Program-made: the position numbers and the translations under genes
Part shown: positions 1 to 7,250 of the stretch, piece after piece
Layout: each line of letters begins with the position of its first letter
Position numbering within the stretch: position 1 is the stretch's first letter
Virus record (IMG/VR): IMGVR_UViG_3300042879_002302
Coordinates: 1-21,931 of that record
Reading direction: 5' to 3' (one strand)
Length of the DNA: 21,931 nt
Origin: a virus
The notes under the pieces: generated by a model
Seen by the model: the letters and a program-made list of their open reading frames with translations, nothing else
Told to the model about the DNA's origin: nothing
Databases searched by the model: none

Positions 1-582
1 ACCGGTTCAGGGTCAGGAGGTACTGGCGGAAATGGCGGCCCTGTTGGTAACGCTGGTGCCGAGGGGGCTAATTTTGCTACTGGGCCTTGTATTGGCCGAT
101 ACAATGGTGGTGGCGGTAACGGCGGTTCTGGTGGTGGCGGTAACGGCGCTCCCGGATGTTATAACGGTTATGGTGGCGGTGGCGGTGGCGGTGGCGCTGG
201 AACCGTATTGGGGGGTAACAGTTCAGTTAGCGGGAATGGCGGCTGTGGTGGCGTTTCTGGCGGGGGCAACGGTGGGTCTGGCGCAACCGGCCCTACTCAA
301 TTTGGAAATCCAGGGAATCCCGCAGGTTTACCCGCTGCCGGTGGCGGAGGTGGTGGCGGATCGACACTTACTTCCCCCAATCCAGTTGCTGGTCGCACTG
401 CTAGCGGCGGCGGCGGCGGAGGTGGCAGAGGCAATAATGGAAACGCAGGTAGTGGTTCTGGAAACGCCGGCAATGCCGGAACTAACGCCACTTACAACTG
501 TGTAAGTGTTACCGGCGGTTCAAACTATCCAATTACCGTTGGTTCGGGTGGTTTTGTAAACGTATCATGGAATCCGCAATGA
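1..582 (+). CDS. Glycine-rich tail fibre/adhesin, 3' part (5' end outside window)
   Basis: The reading frame is open from base 1 to the TGA at 580-582, so only the C-terminal 193 residues are seen. Almost the whole stretch is glycine-rich, with runs of 7-8 Gly and many GGNGG, GNAG and GSG units, few charged residues and scattered Cys. It ends in a short non-repetitive cap (TGGSNYPITVGSGG followed by VNVSWNPQ) that looks beta-stranded. Gly-rich domains closed by such a cap are common at the ends of phage tail fibres and adhesins; in some adhesins, runs of this kind pack as polyglycine type II helices. A role in host recognition is inferred from this composition and from the neighbouring tail-chaperone-like gene. 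The in-frame ATG at 208 is internal and is not taken as the start. The N-terminal virion-binding part is not visible. Confidence 0.7.
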   Translation, partial: TGSGSGGTGGNGGPVGNAGAEGANFATGPCIGRYNGGGGNGGSGGGGNGAPGCYNGYGGGGGGGGAGTVLGGNSSVSGNGGCGGVSGGGNGGSGATGPTQFGNPGNPAGLPAAGGGGGGGSTLTSPNPVAGRTASGGGGGGGRGNNGNAGSGSGNAGNAGTNATYNCVSVTGGSNYPITVGSGGFVNVSWNPQ

Positions 583-1091
583 ATAAACGCGAACGTCAAA
601 ATCAAATTGATGCGTTCCATCGCAAAATGGAAGTGCATGGTATACAAGAATCGGTTAACCGTGCCCGCTCAGTTACCGTTGGAACTTGTTTTGGCGGCAT
701 CGTAGAACTTTCAATGCGCCGCCATGATGGCGTGCATACCTTTGCCATCCTTCAACCGGTTGAGGTAACTGAAATTATTCATCAACTGGCTGCAAGCATT
801 GGATGCCACATTCATATTCAGCCACGCAAAGATTTTGCGAGTTGGCGTGATTGGAAATATACGGAAGAAGAGTTGGCACATTACCGTGGCGTTCAGAGTC
901 TTCCTGGGGTTGGGCACCCGCCGCACCCAAATGACATGGCCCCGCACCAAGAAAAGGGTGCAGTTTTGCCGCCACCTGAGCGGCAACCCGGACTTCAACC
1001 TACTCTAAGGAGTGAATCAAATGAGCAAACTCTGGCAACTCAAAAAACTGTCGGACGGAAGCGCACTAAGCGAGCCGCAGCCGCTGCCTGA
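579..1091 (+). CDS. Unrecognised phage protein between tail genes
   Basis: This 170-residue protein is not one I can name. I chose the ATG at 579 because it overlaps the upstream stop as ATGA, a usual sign of translational coupling; an ATG at 567 in the same frame would add four residues but lies inside the upstream gene. The first ~100 residues look like a compact folded domain (strand-rich stretch VTVGTCFGGIVELSM, then helices). From about residue 105 the chain is Pro/His/Gln-rich and probably disordered, and it ends in a basic tail (GRKRTKR) followed by five alanines. There is no signal peptide or membrane segment. Its 3' end overlaps the next gene by 71 nt in another frame. The position suggests a tail-related or accessory late function, but the sequence does not show one. 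Confidence 0.7.
   Translation: MNKRERQNQIDAFHRKMEVHGIQESVNRARSVTVGTCFGGIVELSMRRHDGVHTFAILQPVEVTEIIHQLAASIGCHIHIQPRKDFASWRDWKYTEEELAHYRGVQSLPGVGHPPHPNDMAPHQEKGAVLPPPERQPGLQPTLRSESNEQTLATQKTVGRKRTKRAAAAA
1007..1012 (+). promoter_or_regulatory. Shine-Dalgarno AAGGAG that fixes the start at 1021
   Basis: The sequence AAGGAG lies 8 nt before the ATG at 1021. It includes the first base of an in-frame GTG at 1012, so that GTG is unlikely to be used, and the ATG at 1021 is the better start for the tail-chaperone-like gene. The site lies inside the coding sequence of the preceding gene. Confidence 0.75.
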
Positions 1092-1410
1092 AAACTGGGG
1101 GCCGATTTTTGGTCTTCATGGTTTCATCGACCAAATCGGTGACCTGTCGTGGTTGGGCGAGTCCTACAACGATCAAGGATGGGTTGAGGTAGGCGACGCG
1201 CCTCCTGGCCCAGTGCCGTCTTCTGCTGCCGAACTTGCGTGGGATCGTGCCAAGAAAATGTTGGCCGAGTCCGATTGGTCTGTCTTGCCGGATGTCCCCA
1301 TGACTTCCGGTGACCGTGCGCTGTGGATTGAATACCGCCGTGCGTTGCGCGATATCCGTACGCAGCCCGGTTTCCCGGAAGATATCCAGTGGCCCAAGGC
1401 TCCTGATTGA
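1021..1410 (+). CDS. Tail assembly chaperone-like protein (Phage_tail_APC type)
   Basis: This is a 129-residue soluble protein. The C-terminal half (about residues 60-129) has the pattern I associate with the Phage_tail_APC family: an Ala/Lys-rich helix ending near LAESDW, then LPDVP, a Trp-Tyr-Arg-Ala-Leu-Arg helix (WIEYRRALRDI) and QPGFPEDIQWP close to the C-terminus. Members of this group are small phage proteins encoded next to tail fibre genes and are thought to help fibre or tail assembly. That fits this place, one gene after the Gly-rich fibre. The N-terminal half (MSKLWQLKKLSDG, then PLPENWGPIFGLHG) resembles a short recognition domain often found in phage fibre-assembly proteins. The start is set by AAGGAG at 1007-1012. 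Its first 71 nt overlap the previous gene in another frame, and its stop overlaps the next start. The family call is from memory of the motif, not a search. Confidence 0.65.
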   Translation: MSKLWQLKKLSDGSALSEPQPLPENWGPIFGLHGFIDQIGDLSWLGESYNDQGWVEVGDAPPGPVPSSAAELAWDRAKKMLAESDWSVLPDVPMTSGDRALWIEYRRALRDIRTQPGFPEDIQWPKAPD

Positions 1411-1637
1411 CCAAGTACACGATCCGGTTCAATAAGTCACGCGGACAACCGGGTCGTGGCTCCATGCTCCATGTCTGGCGCGTGTTTGAGGGCAGCAGGG
1501 AAATCCTCGCCAAGCACGTCAGGATTGAAACCCGGTCGTGGACGGAGTTGGACGCCAACGGGCAGGACTACAACATCGCGTGCCGTGGGCGCATGATGTT
1601 CTTTGAGGACACCGACACGGTGGTGATCACGGAGTAA
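1407..1637 (+). CDS. Small unrecognised phage protein
   Basis: This 76-residue protein begins at a TTG codon (1407) that overlaps the upstream stop as TTGA, with AAGG at 1396-1399 seven nt before it. The first in-frame ATG (1464) would remove the ordered-looking N-terminus, so TTG is preferred. The chain alternates short strands and turns: MTKYTIRFNKSRGQPGRG, then a Trp-Arg-Val-Phe strand, a His-Val-Arg-Ile strand, and an acidic end (FFEDTDTVVITE). This suggests a small all-beta fold. There is no membrane segment or signal peptide. I recall similar short proteins next to tail genes in aquatic phages but know no function for them. It sits between the tail-chaperone-like gene and the membrane-protein cluster. 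Confidence 0.65.
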   Translation: MTKYTIRFNKSRGQPGRGSMLHVWRVFEGSREILAKHVRIETRSWTELDANGQDYNIACRGRMMFFEDTDTVVITE

Positions 1638-1640
1638 ATC

Positions 1641-2006
1641 ATGGAAGAAATCAAACCCGCCGAGACAGCCAAGGAAGTTGCCGGTAAGAGTATTGGCAGG
1701 TTTGGCCTCTTCTACATCACTCTGATCGTTTTGATTGGGGTTGGCTCTTCCTACTTCCTGTCTGACTCTGCCATCACGGCGGTGATGACGATGATTGGCG
1801 GGGCTTTGGTTGCGCTCATCAACATGATGAACGGCATCGCCGGTACCGCCGAGAAGCAGGAGAAGCCCGAGTTCAAGGTCATTCAGACCCTGATTGACAA
1901 GTTGGACCGCCTGGACAAGCCCGAGCAGCCCATGAAGGTAACTGTTCAGGGCGACAAGGTAACGGTCAGCAAAGGTGAGGATGTGGTTACGGCCACAAGG
2001 GAGTAA
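1641..2006 (+). CDS. Two-TM membrane protein, holin-like candidate
   Basis: This 121-residue protein has a short charged N-terminus, two hydrophobic segments (about residues 22-41, FGLFYITLIVLIGVGSSYFL, and 45-66, ending in ALINMMNG) joined by a very short turn, and a soluble tail of about 55 residues. The tail starts with a Lys/Glu-rich helix and ends in strand-like VTVQGDKVTVSKGEDVVT. The hairpin topology is that of two-TM phage holins, and the gene is first in a row of four membrane-protein genes that leads to the lysozyme. The tail is longer than in most small holins, so an antiholin or an unrelated envelope protein is also possible. GGAG at 1631-1634 lies 6 nt before the ATG. The stop TAA directly abuts the next start. 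Confidence 0.7.
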   Translation: MEEIKPAETAKEVAGKSIGRFGLFYITLIVLIGVGSSYFLSDSAITAVMTMIGGALVALINMMNGIAGTAEKQEKPEFKVIQTLIDKLDRLDKPEQPMKVTVQGDKVTVSKGEDVVTATRE

Positions 2007-2501
2007 ATGGAACCGATAACCGGCATTCTCGCGGCAGTATCAGCGGCGAATGCTGCATTCGGAGCCGTTAAGAAACTCGTCGCCACGGGCCGCGAGATTC
2101 AGGACGTTGCCGGTCAGATCGGCAAATGGTACGGAGCCTTTGGGGACTTCAACCGCCTAGCCAACGAAAAGGCCAACAAGAAGCCCTCGGTCTTCAAGCG
2201 CCTGCTGCACGACGACAGCATTGAGAATGAAGCCTTGCAGATCACGATGCACAAGCAGGCGCTGATCAAGCAGGAATACGAACTCAAGATTCTGATCGTT
2301 GCTCACTACGGTGAGAGCGTCTACAACGAGATGATCATGGAGCGCATCCGGCTAAAGAAGGAGCGCGAGAAGAAGGAGCGTGAGCACCGCCTGCGGCAAA
2401 AGGAGTTCATGCTGAATGTGAAGTACGGGGCAGGCATTGCCTTCGTAGCAACCGCCCTGATTGGGGTGGGTTACTACTTACTCGACAAGGTACAGCAATG
2501 A
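2007..2501 (+). CDS. Tail-anchored membrane protein with charged helix, function unknown
   Basis: This 164-residue protein has three visible parts. The first is an amphipathic, Ala/Gly-rich N-terminus (residues 1-35) that could lie on a membrane but is a weak transmembrane candidate. The middle is soluble (about 36-105) and includes GKWYGAFGDFNR and a basic NKKPSVFKRLL stretch. The third is a highly charged Lys/Glu/Arg helix (about 108-135) running into one clear C-terminal transmembrane segment (about 139-161, GIAFVATALIGVGYYLL). The ATG directly follows the previous stop, with GGGAG just upstream. I recall proteins of this layout in aquatic phages but no assigned role. The location in the lysis-type cluster would suit a spanin-like or membrane-disrupting part, but its topology (C-terminal anchor) is not that of Rz. 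The next gene starts inside its stop (ATGA). Confidence 0.65.
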   Translation: MEPITGILAAVSAANAAFGAVKKLVATGREIQDVAGQIGKWYGAFGDFNRLANEKANKKPSVFKRLLHDDSIENEALQITMHKQALIKQEYELKILIVAHYGESVYNEMIMERIRLKKEREKKEREHRLRQKEFMLNVKYGAGIAFVATALIGVGYYLLDKVQQ

Positions 2502-2974
2502 GTTTCAGGAAGCCGCCGGAAGGCGCAAGCCGTTCAGAGAGGGAGGCCCATGTCAAGGCTCTTGCTGCGGTTTCTATTAGCCTGCTTGCTCTACTCCTTG
2601 CTGTTACAAATTACTTTGCCGGAAGGAACTCCTCTGCGGTTCTCAACGGAACCATAGAGTCGAACAACCTGTGGGCGTGGTATCAGGCCAAGAATGTCCG
2701 GGCGACCATCTACGAAGTCACCAACAACGAGCAGAAGGCCACCAAGCAACGCGCCGACATGGACGAGATCATGGAAAAGGCCCGTGCTGCTGAAGCCAAG
2801 CGCGACGCCGCCAAGGCCAAGTCTTCCTACTATTCCTATTCCGGCATGGCGCTGCAACTGGCCATCGTCCTGTCTTCTGCGGCCATCCTGGCCGTCACCC
2901 TGAGCCTGTTCTACGCCTCCATCGGCGTGGGAGCGGTCGGGGTGCTTCTTTTCTTCTTTGCTCTAGGAGCCTGA
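2498..2974 (+). CDS. DUF4337-like three-TM membrane protein
   Basis: This 158-residue protein resembles the DUF4337 family. It has a charged N-terminus (PPEGASRSEREAHVKAL), then TM1 at about residues 21-42. The conserved-looking block SNNLWAWYQAKNVRATIYEV follows, with its SN-x-W-x-WYQAK core, then a charged helical stretch with KAKSSYYSYS. Two more hydrophobic segments fill about 116-158. DUF4337 proteins are of unknown function and are mostly found in bacterial chromosomes, so a copy inside a phage membrane-gene cluster is of note. Here it may modulate holin action or the host envelope; this is inference from position only. The ATG overlaps the upstream stop (ATGA). The family call is from motif memory. 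Confidence 0.65.
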   Translation: MSFRKPPEGASRSEREAHVKALAAVSISLLALLLAVTNYFAGRNSSAVLNGTIESNNLWAWYQAKNVRATIYEVTNNEQKATKQRADMDEIMEKARAAEAKRDAAKAKSSYYSYSGMALQLAIVLSSAAILAVTLSLFYASIGVGAVGVLLFFFALGA

Positions 2975-2975
2975 G

Positions 2976-3479
2976 ATGTTGTCGCTTCTTTCCACCCTCG
3001 GGGGTTTGTTGCTCTCGGGCCTGCCCAAATTGCTCGAATACTTCCAGAACAAGGCAGACCAAGCCCATGAACTGAAGTTGGCTCAGGTTCAGACCGAGCG
3101 GGAACTGCAACTTGCCGCAGCAGGTTTTGCCGCCCAGGCACGGATGGAGGAGATTCGCACCGAGCAGGTGGCGATGGAGACTGATGCCAGGATGACCGAG
3201 GCGGCTCTGGCGCACGACCAGAAGATTATGGACAAGGCTTCCCGGTGGGTGGTGAACTACACCGGCACCGTCCGGCCTACGGTCACCTACATCTTCGTCT
3301 TTGAGTTGGTGGCCATCAACGCCTTCATGGCGTGGTATCTGTGGAACCACCCGAATCTGATCCAGGGCATGGACGACATCATCCTGTACTCCGACCTGAT
3401 CTTCTCCGCTGATGAGATGGCAATCCTCGGGGGGATCATTGGCTACTGGTTCGGTTCTCGCCAGTGGAGTAAGAAGTGA
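2976..3479 (+). CDS. Holin-like protein, 3-TM gene-transfer-agent type
   Basis: This 167-residue protein starts with a hydrophobic amphipathic segment (residues 3-22). A long Gln/Glu/Ala-rich helix likely to form a coiled coil follows (about 23-85). Then come RWVVNYTGTVRPTVTYIF leading into a transmembrane helix (about 98-122), and a last membrane segment with the end pattern ILGGIIGYWFGSRQW (about 149-164). The RP-T-x-Y entry and the G-x-WFGSR-type exit are what I recall from the Holin_3TMs family, named for gene-transfer-agent release. The gene overlaps the lysozyme start by 4 nt (GTGA), the classical holin-endolysin arrangement, so it is the best holin candidate of the four membrane genes. 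AGGAG at 2965-2969 precedes the ATG at 2976. The lysozyme has no signal peptide, so a pore-former is expected in the cassette. Confidence 0.7.
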   Translation: MLSLLSTLGGLLLSGLPKLLEYFQNKADQAHELKLAQVQTERELQLAAAGFAAQARMEEIRTEQVAMETDARMTEAALAHDQKIMDKASRWVVNYTGTVRPTVTYIFVFELVAINAFMAWYLWNHPNLIQGMDDIILYSDLIFSADEMAILGGIIGYWFGSRQWSKK

Positions 3480-3979
3480 AACTGAGCAAGGCGGGCGAAG
3501 ACCTCATGCACAAGTATGAGGGCTTTAGGAGTAAACCCTACCTTTGTCCTGCCCACATCTGGACGATTGGCTATGGCCACGTCCTGTACCAAGAGCAGAT
3601 CAGGCTCCCGGTCATCCGCAAGGAAGGCTACACCGGGATGCTCCGCAACGAGTTCCCCCTGAAGCCGGAGGACAGCCGTGTCTGGACTAAGACGGAGATC
3701 GACGAACTATTCCGTGATGATGTCGGGACTTTTGAACGTGGTGTTCTTCGACTTGTTCCCGGCGTATCTGGCCGTCAAGGCTCTTTTGACGCTCTTGTCA
3801 GTTTTGCCTTCAATGCAGGGCTAGGCAATCTTCAGCGCAGCCAGATCAGGATGCGGGCCAACCGGGACGACTGGAACGGGGCGGCAGACGCCTTCCGCCA
3901 GTGGACGATGGGTGGTGGCAAAGTCCTGCCGGGTCTGGTAAAACGCCGCGAGGCAGAGATTGCCCTTTTCTTGTCTTGA
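3476..3979 (+). CDS. Endolysin, GH24 lysozyme
   Basis: This 167-residue muramidase of the T4/P22 lysozyme type cleaves the MurNAc-GlcNAc bonds of peptidoglycan. The catalytic signature E-x8-(D/C)-x5-T is present as E15, C24 and T30, followed by the typical IGYGH (31-35). The Cys form occurs in part of the family. The C-terminal lobe shows LVSFAFNAG and a final LPGLVKRREAEIALF, also typical. Between the active site and the lobe there is a stretch of about 40 residues (Pro- and Arg-containing, roughly 37-75) that is longer than the short beta hairpin usual in small GH24 endolysins. No signal peptide or SAR segment is seen, so export should depend on a holin. The start is GTG at 3476, overlapping the holin stop as GTGA, with GGAG at 3466-3469. 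Confidence 0.9.
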   Translation: MKLSKAGEDLMHKYEGFRSKPYLCPAHIWTIGYGHVLYQEQIRLPVIRKEGYTGMLRNEFPLKPEDSRVWTKTEIDELFRDDVGTFERGVLRLVPGVSGRQGSFDALVSFAFNAGLGNLQRSQIRMRANRDDWNGAADAFRQWTMGGGKVLPGLVKRREAEIALFLS

Positions 3980-3994
3980 CACGAGAATACGGTT

Positions 3995-5830
3995 ATGCCA
4001 CTCCAGAAAATCCTCTTCAAGCCCGGAGTCAACCGCGAGAACACGCGGTACACCACCGAAGGCGGGTGGTACGAGTGCGACAAGGTTCGCTTCCGTCAAG
4101 GCAACCCCGAAGTCATCGGCGGTTGGACCCGCATCTCCACGAGCACTTTCCTTGGTGTGTGCCGTTCGCTGTGGAACTGGGTGACGCTGACCAGTCAAAA
4201 CTTGATTGGCGTTGGTACTAACCTGAAGTTCTACATCGAGAACGGCGGCGTGTATAACGACATCACGCCGATCCGCGTAACCACCACGCTGGGCACCGAC
4301 CCCTTTACGGGCAACGGCACAACCACAGTAACGGTAACAGCCAACAGCCACGGCGCGATAACCGGGGACTTCGTGACCTTCAGCGGCGTCACGGGCACCT
4401 ACGCGGCGCTTCTTAATGGCGAGTTCCAGATTACTGTCCTGACGGTCAACACGTACACCATCACGGTGGCGTCTGCTATCCCGGCGGTGTCCACGGGCGG
4501 CTCTGCGGTATCTGCGGCGTATCAGATCAATACTGGCCCGGCTACAGTGGTGCCGCTCACTGGTTGGGGTGCAGGCACTTGGGGCACCGGCGCGTGGGGT
4601 ATCGGCACACCGAGCACAACGCAGACTGATTTGCGATTGTGGAGCCAAGCCAACTTTGGTGAAGACTTGATTTTTGGTCCGCGCAAGGGTGGCATTTACT
4701 ACTGGGATGCGACGACTGGGTTGAGCGTCCGTGGCGTGCTGCTGTCGTCTTTGTCTGGCGCGTCTGACGTGCCGACGATCCAGAATGACATCTTCGTCTC
4801 AGACATCAACCGCTTTGTGTTTGCGATGGGCTGCAACGACTACGGTTCTTCGGTCATCGACCCAATGCTGATCCGGTGGTCCGACCAAGAAGACGCCGTC
4901 AACTGGACACCTTCTGCAACCAACCAAGCGGGTAGCCTGCGCCTATCTCACGGTTCAGAGATTGTTGCGGCGGTGCAGGCGCGTCAGGAAGTTGTGGTCT
5001 TCACCGACTCGTCCATCTACTCGCTTCAATATCTGGATGCACCGATCTTCTGGGGTGCTCAGCTTCTTGGCGACAACATCTCCATCGTCGGCCCCAACGC
5101 GGCGGTTATTGCTTCGGGTGTGGTGTACTGGATGGGCGTGGACAAGTTCTATGCCTACGACGGTCGCGTGCAGACGCTCAACTGCGATCTGCGCCGCTAT
5201 GTCTTCAGTGACTTCAACCAAGCTCAGGCGCAGCAGGTTTTTGCCGGTACCAACGAGGGCTTCAACGAAGTCTGGTGGTTCTATCCGTCCGCCAATTCCC
5301 TTACCATCGACAAGTACGTCGTTTACAACTACGTCGAAAAGATTTGGTACTACGGCACCTTGGGTCGTACGGCGTGGCTCGACTCCGGTCTGCGCGACTA
5401 CCCGATGGGTGCTACCTACAACCAAAACCTCGTGAACCACGAGCAGGGTTTGGACAACAACGAGACGGGCACCACCACCGCCATCAACGCCTACATCTCG
5501 TCGTCTGAGTTTGACATCGGCGATGGCCACAACTTCGGGTTTGTCTGGCGCATACTGCCTGACCTGACGTTTGAGAACTCAACGGCCAATACGCCCACCG
5601 TCAACATGACGCTCTATGGGTTGTACAACTCGGGCTCAGGCAGCGTCGATAACGCAGGGCAAGCGGTGGTTAAGGGCTCGACGTACGTGATTACCGAAGA
5701 GTTCACCGGGCAGATTTACACCCGCGTGCGTGGGCGGCAGATGATCTTCAAGATCGACTCCAACCAACTGGGTACGGCGTGGCAGCTTGGCGCGCCCCGC
5801 ATCGATATTAGGCCGGACGGACGCAGATGA
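3995..5830 (+). CDS. Virion structural protein, tail hub/nozzle candidate
   Basis: This 611-residue soluble, beta-rich protein carries no export signal. The N-terminus (MPLQKILFKPGVNRENTRYT, then EGGWYECDKVRFRQGNPEVIGGW) and the repeated short strand-turn units (LISDV-, YWDA-, FVSDINRFVF-, VVYWMG-type) suggest a propeller- or nozzle-like tail component. I recall this N-terminus from podovirus-type virion proteins, and by position and size it could play the part of a tail nozzle or a P22 gp10-type stabiliser. That is inference, since I see no direct gp10 signature. Residues about 96-173 look like an inserted Thr/Val-rich Ig-like beta domain (TTTVTVTANSHG ... FVTFSGVTG ... TVNTYTITVAS). A GWGAGTWGTGAWG loop follows. 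The gene begins 15 nt after the lysozyme stop and ends in an ATGA overlap with the next gene. No clear Shine-Dalgarno sequence precedes 3995. Confidence 0.65.
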   Translation: MPLQKILFKPGVNRENTRYTTEGGWYECDKVRFRQGNPEVIGGWTRISTSTFLGVCRSLWNWVTLTSQNLIGVGTNLKFYIENGGVYNDITPIRVTTTLGTDPFTGNGTTTVTVTANSHGAITGDFVTFSGVTGTYAALLNGEFQITVLTVNTYTITVASAIPAVSTGGSAVSAAYQINTGPATVVPLTGWGAGTWGTGAWGIGTPSTTQTDLRLWSQANFGEDLIFGPRKGGIYYWDATTGLSVRGVLLSSLSGASDVPTIQNDIFVSDINRFVFAMGCNDYGSSVIDPMLIRWSDQEDAVNWTPSATNQAGSLRLSHGSEIVAAVQARQEVVVFTDSSIYSLQYLDAPIFWGAQLLGDNISIVGPNAAVIASGVVYWMGVDKFYAYDGRVQTLNCDLRRYVFSDFNQAQAQQVFAGTNEGFNEVWWFYPSANSLTIDKYVVYNYVEKIWYYGTLGRTAWLDSGLRDYPMGATYNQNLVNHEQGLDNNETGTTTAINAYISSSEFDIGDGHNFGFVWRILPDLTFENSTANTPTVNMTLYGLYNSGSGSVDNAGQAVVKGSTYVITEEFTGQIYTRVRGRQMIFKIDSNQLGTAWQLGAPRIDIRPDGRR

Positions 5831-7203
5831 GTTTCCTTATCGAGAATGTCACCGTCCCGGCACCGCCCAACCTGCCGTTGGCGCCAACTGCGTACGAGTC
5901 GCGTTACCACGAGCAGTTCAACAACGTCCTGCGCCTGTACTTCAACCGACTCGACGCACTGCTGAGGGGCCTCGTGACTACAACCACACCCATCCCCATT
6001 TCCATCGGCGGCACCAACGTAGACGCCTTTGGGCGCCTGCGGGTCAGCAACCCGCTGACCTTGTTCGACTCGTCCCATCGCTACGCGGACAACAACCTGT
6101 GGGTCAACAGCATAACCGGCACCGCAGCGGCAACGTTTAACGCCAATGAAGGTCTGATGGACCTGACGGTTGGCTCGGCCAGTGGCGACCAGATCATTCG
6201 GGAAACCATCAAAGTCTTTTCGTATCAGCCGGGTAAGAGCCTGTTGGTGATGAACACGTTTGTGTTTGGCACTGCCAAGGCCAACCTGCGCCAACGTGCG
6301 GGCTATTACGGTGCGGCCAACGGTATTTACTTTGAGCGCGAAGGCTCAACCAACTACATGGTCGAGCGCAGCAGCGTGACAGGCGCTCCGATCAACACCC
6401 GTGTTGCCCAGGCAGATTGGAACCAAGACCCACTGGACGGTACCGGCCCGTCTGGCCTGACATTGGACTCCTCCAAGGCGCAGATTTTGTACATTGATGT
6501 TGAGTGGCTTGGCCTCGGTACGGTTCGCACCGGGTTCATCATTAACGGGACATTTGTTCCGTGCCACAACTTTGACCACGCCAATCTGGTCAATACCACC
6601 TACATCACCACCGCTTCTTTGCCGCTGCGGTACGAGATGACCAATGTGGCGGCGACCACTGGGGCAAGCACGCTCAAACAGGTCTGCTCAACGGTGATTT
6701 CTGAGGGTGGCTATGAACTACGCGGGGCGCAGTTGTCCGCAGGGACTCCCATCACAACCCCAAAAACACTGACCACTGCCGGGACGGTTTACCCCGTCGT
6801 GTCGTTTCGTTTGAAATCAACGCGGTTAGACGGTATTGCTATCTTGACCGCAATATCAATTTTGGGCGTCACGAACAACGCAAACTACCAGTGGTCGGTG
6901 GTTGTGAACGGCACCACGACAGGCGGCACTTGGGTCAGTGCAGGCGCAAACTCTTCCGTTGAGTACAACATCACCGGCACATCGTTCTCCTCTACCGGGG
7001 GCCGCATCTTGGCGACGGGCTACTTCCAAGGCTCCAACCAAGGGGCCACCAGTGTGGACATCTTGAAGGCCGCGCTGTTCACCACTCAACTTGAGCGCAA
7101 CCCGTTTACTGCGACACCCTATGAGATAACGCTGGCCTGCTCGGCGGCATCCAACGGGGATCAGGTGCTTGGCTCTCTGGACTGGGAAGAGATTAGCCGC
7201 TAA
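5827..7203 (+). CDS. Tail fibre or tail decoration protein
   Basis: This is a 458-residue beta-rich protein. Residues about 12-48 form a Pro-rich start and a single helix (APTAYESRYHEQFNNVLRLY), a likely virion-attachment segment that I recall from other environmental phage tail proteins. Residues 66-76 are DAFGRLRVSNP, followed by TLFDSSHRY and DNNLWVN. This block is a landmark of a family of phage structural proteins whose remainder folds as beta sandwiches. The middle has ANGIYFEREG and YIDVEWLGLGTVRTGF, resembling the jelly-roll part. The last ~150 residues (LRGAQLSAGTPITTP onward) look like a separate C-terminal beta domain. Host or glycan binding is inferred, not shown. The ATG overlaps the upstream stop (ATGA), so it is probably co-translated with the hub candidate. 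Confidence 0.65.
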   Translation: MSFLIENVTVPAPPNLPLAPTAYESRYHEQFNNVLRLYFNRLDALLRGLVTTTTPIPISIGGTNVDAFGRLRVSNPLTLFDSSHRYADNNLWVNSITGTAAATFNANEGLMDLTVGSASGDQIIRETIKVFSYQPGKSLLVMNTFVFGTAKANLRQRAGYYGAANGIYFEREGSTNYMVERSSVTGAPINTRVAQADWNQDPLDGTGPSGLTLDSSKAQILYIDVEWLGLGTVRTGFIINGTFVPCHNFDHANLVNTTYITTASLPLRYEMTNVAATTGASTLKQVCSTVISEGGYELRGAQLSAGTPITTPKTLTTAGTVYPVVSFRLKSTRLDGIAILTAISILGVTNNANYQWSVVVNGTTTGGTWVSAGANSSVEYNITGTSFSSTGGRILATGYFQGSNQGATSVDILKAALFTTQLERNPFTATPYEITLACSAASNGDQVLGSLDWEEISR

Positions 7204-7250
7204 GCACCCAAACGACCTAAAATGATTTCAACCCTTTTCTCGGAGGCCGT
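7204..7250 (+). promoter_or_regulatory. Short spacer with strong ribosome binding site
   Basis: This 47-nt gap is, with 20974-21095, one of the few true spacers of the window. It holds GGAGG at 7242-7246, four nt before the ATG at 7251. A TAAAAT at 7218-7223 resembles a -10 box, but no matching -35 box is seen, so I do not call a promoter. Confidence 0.5.

Noticed and set aside
60-470. Repeated GGTGGC-like DNA, considered as a CRISPR or satellite array
   Set aside because: The repeats have no fixed unit or spacers and are fully explained by Gly codons of an open frame.
3976-3981. TTGACA, a perfect -35-like hexamer before the 611-aa gene
   Set aside because: It overlaps the lysozyme stop codon and no -10-like hexamer lies 16-18 nt downstream; probably chance.
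3821-4648. 275-residue open frame on the minus strand
   Set aside because: Spans two + strand genes in antisense, Arg/Ala-rich without domain features.
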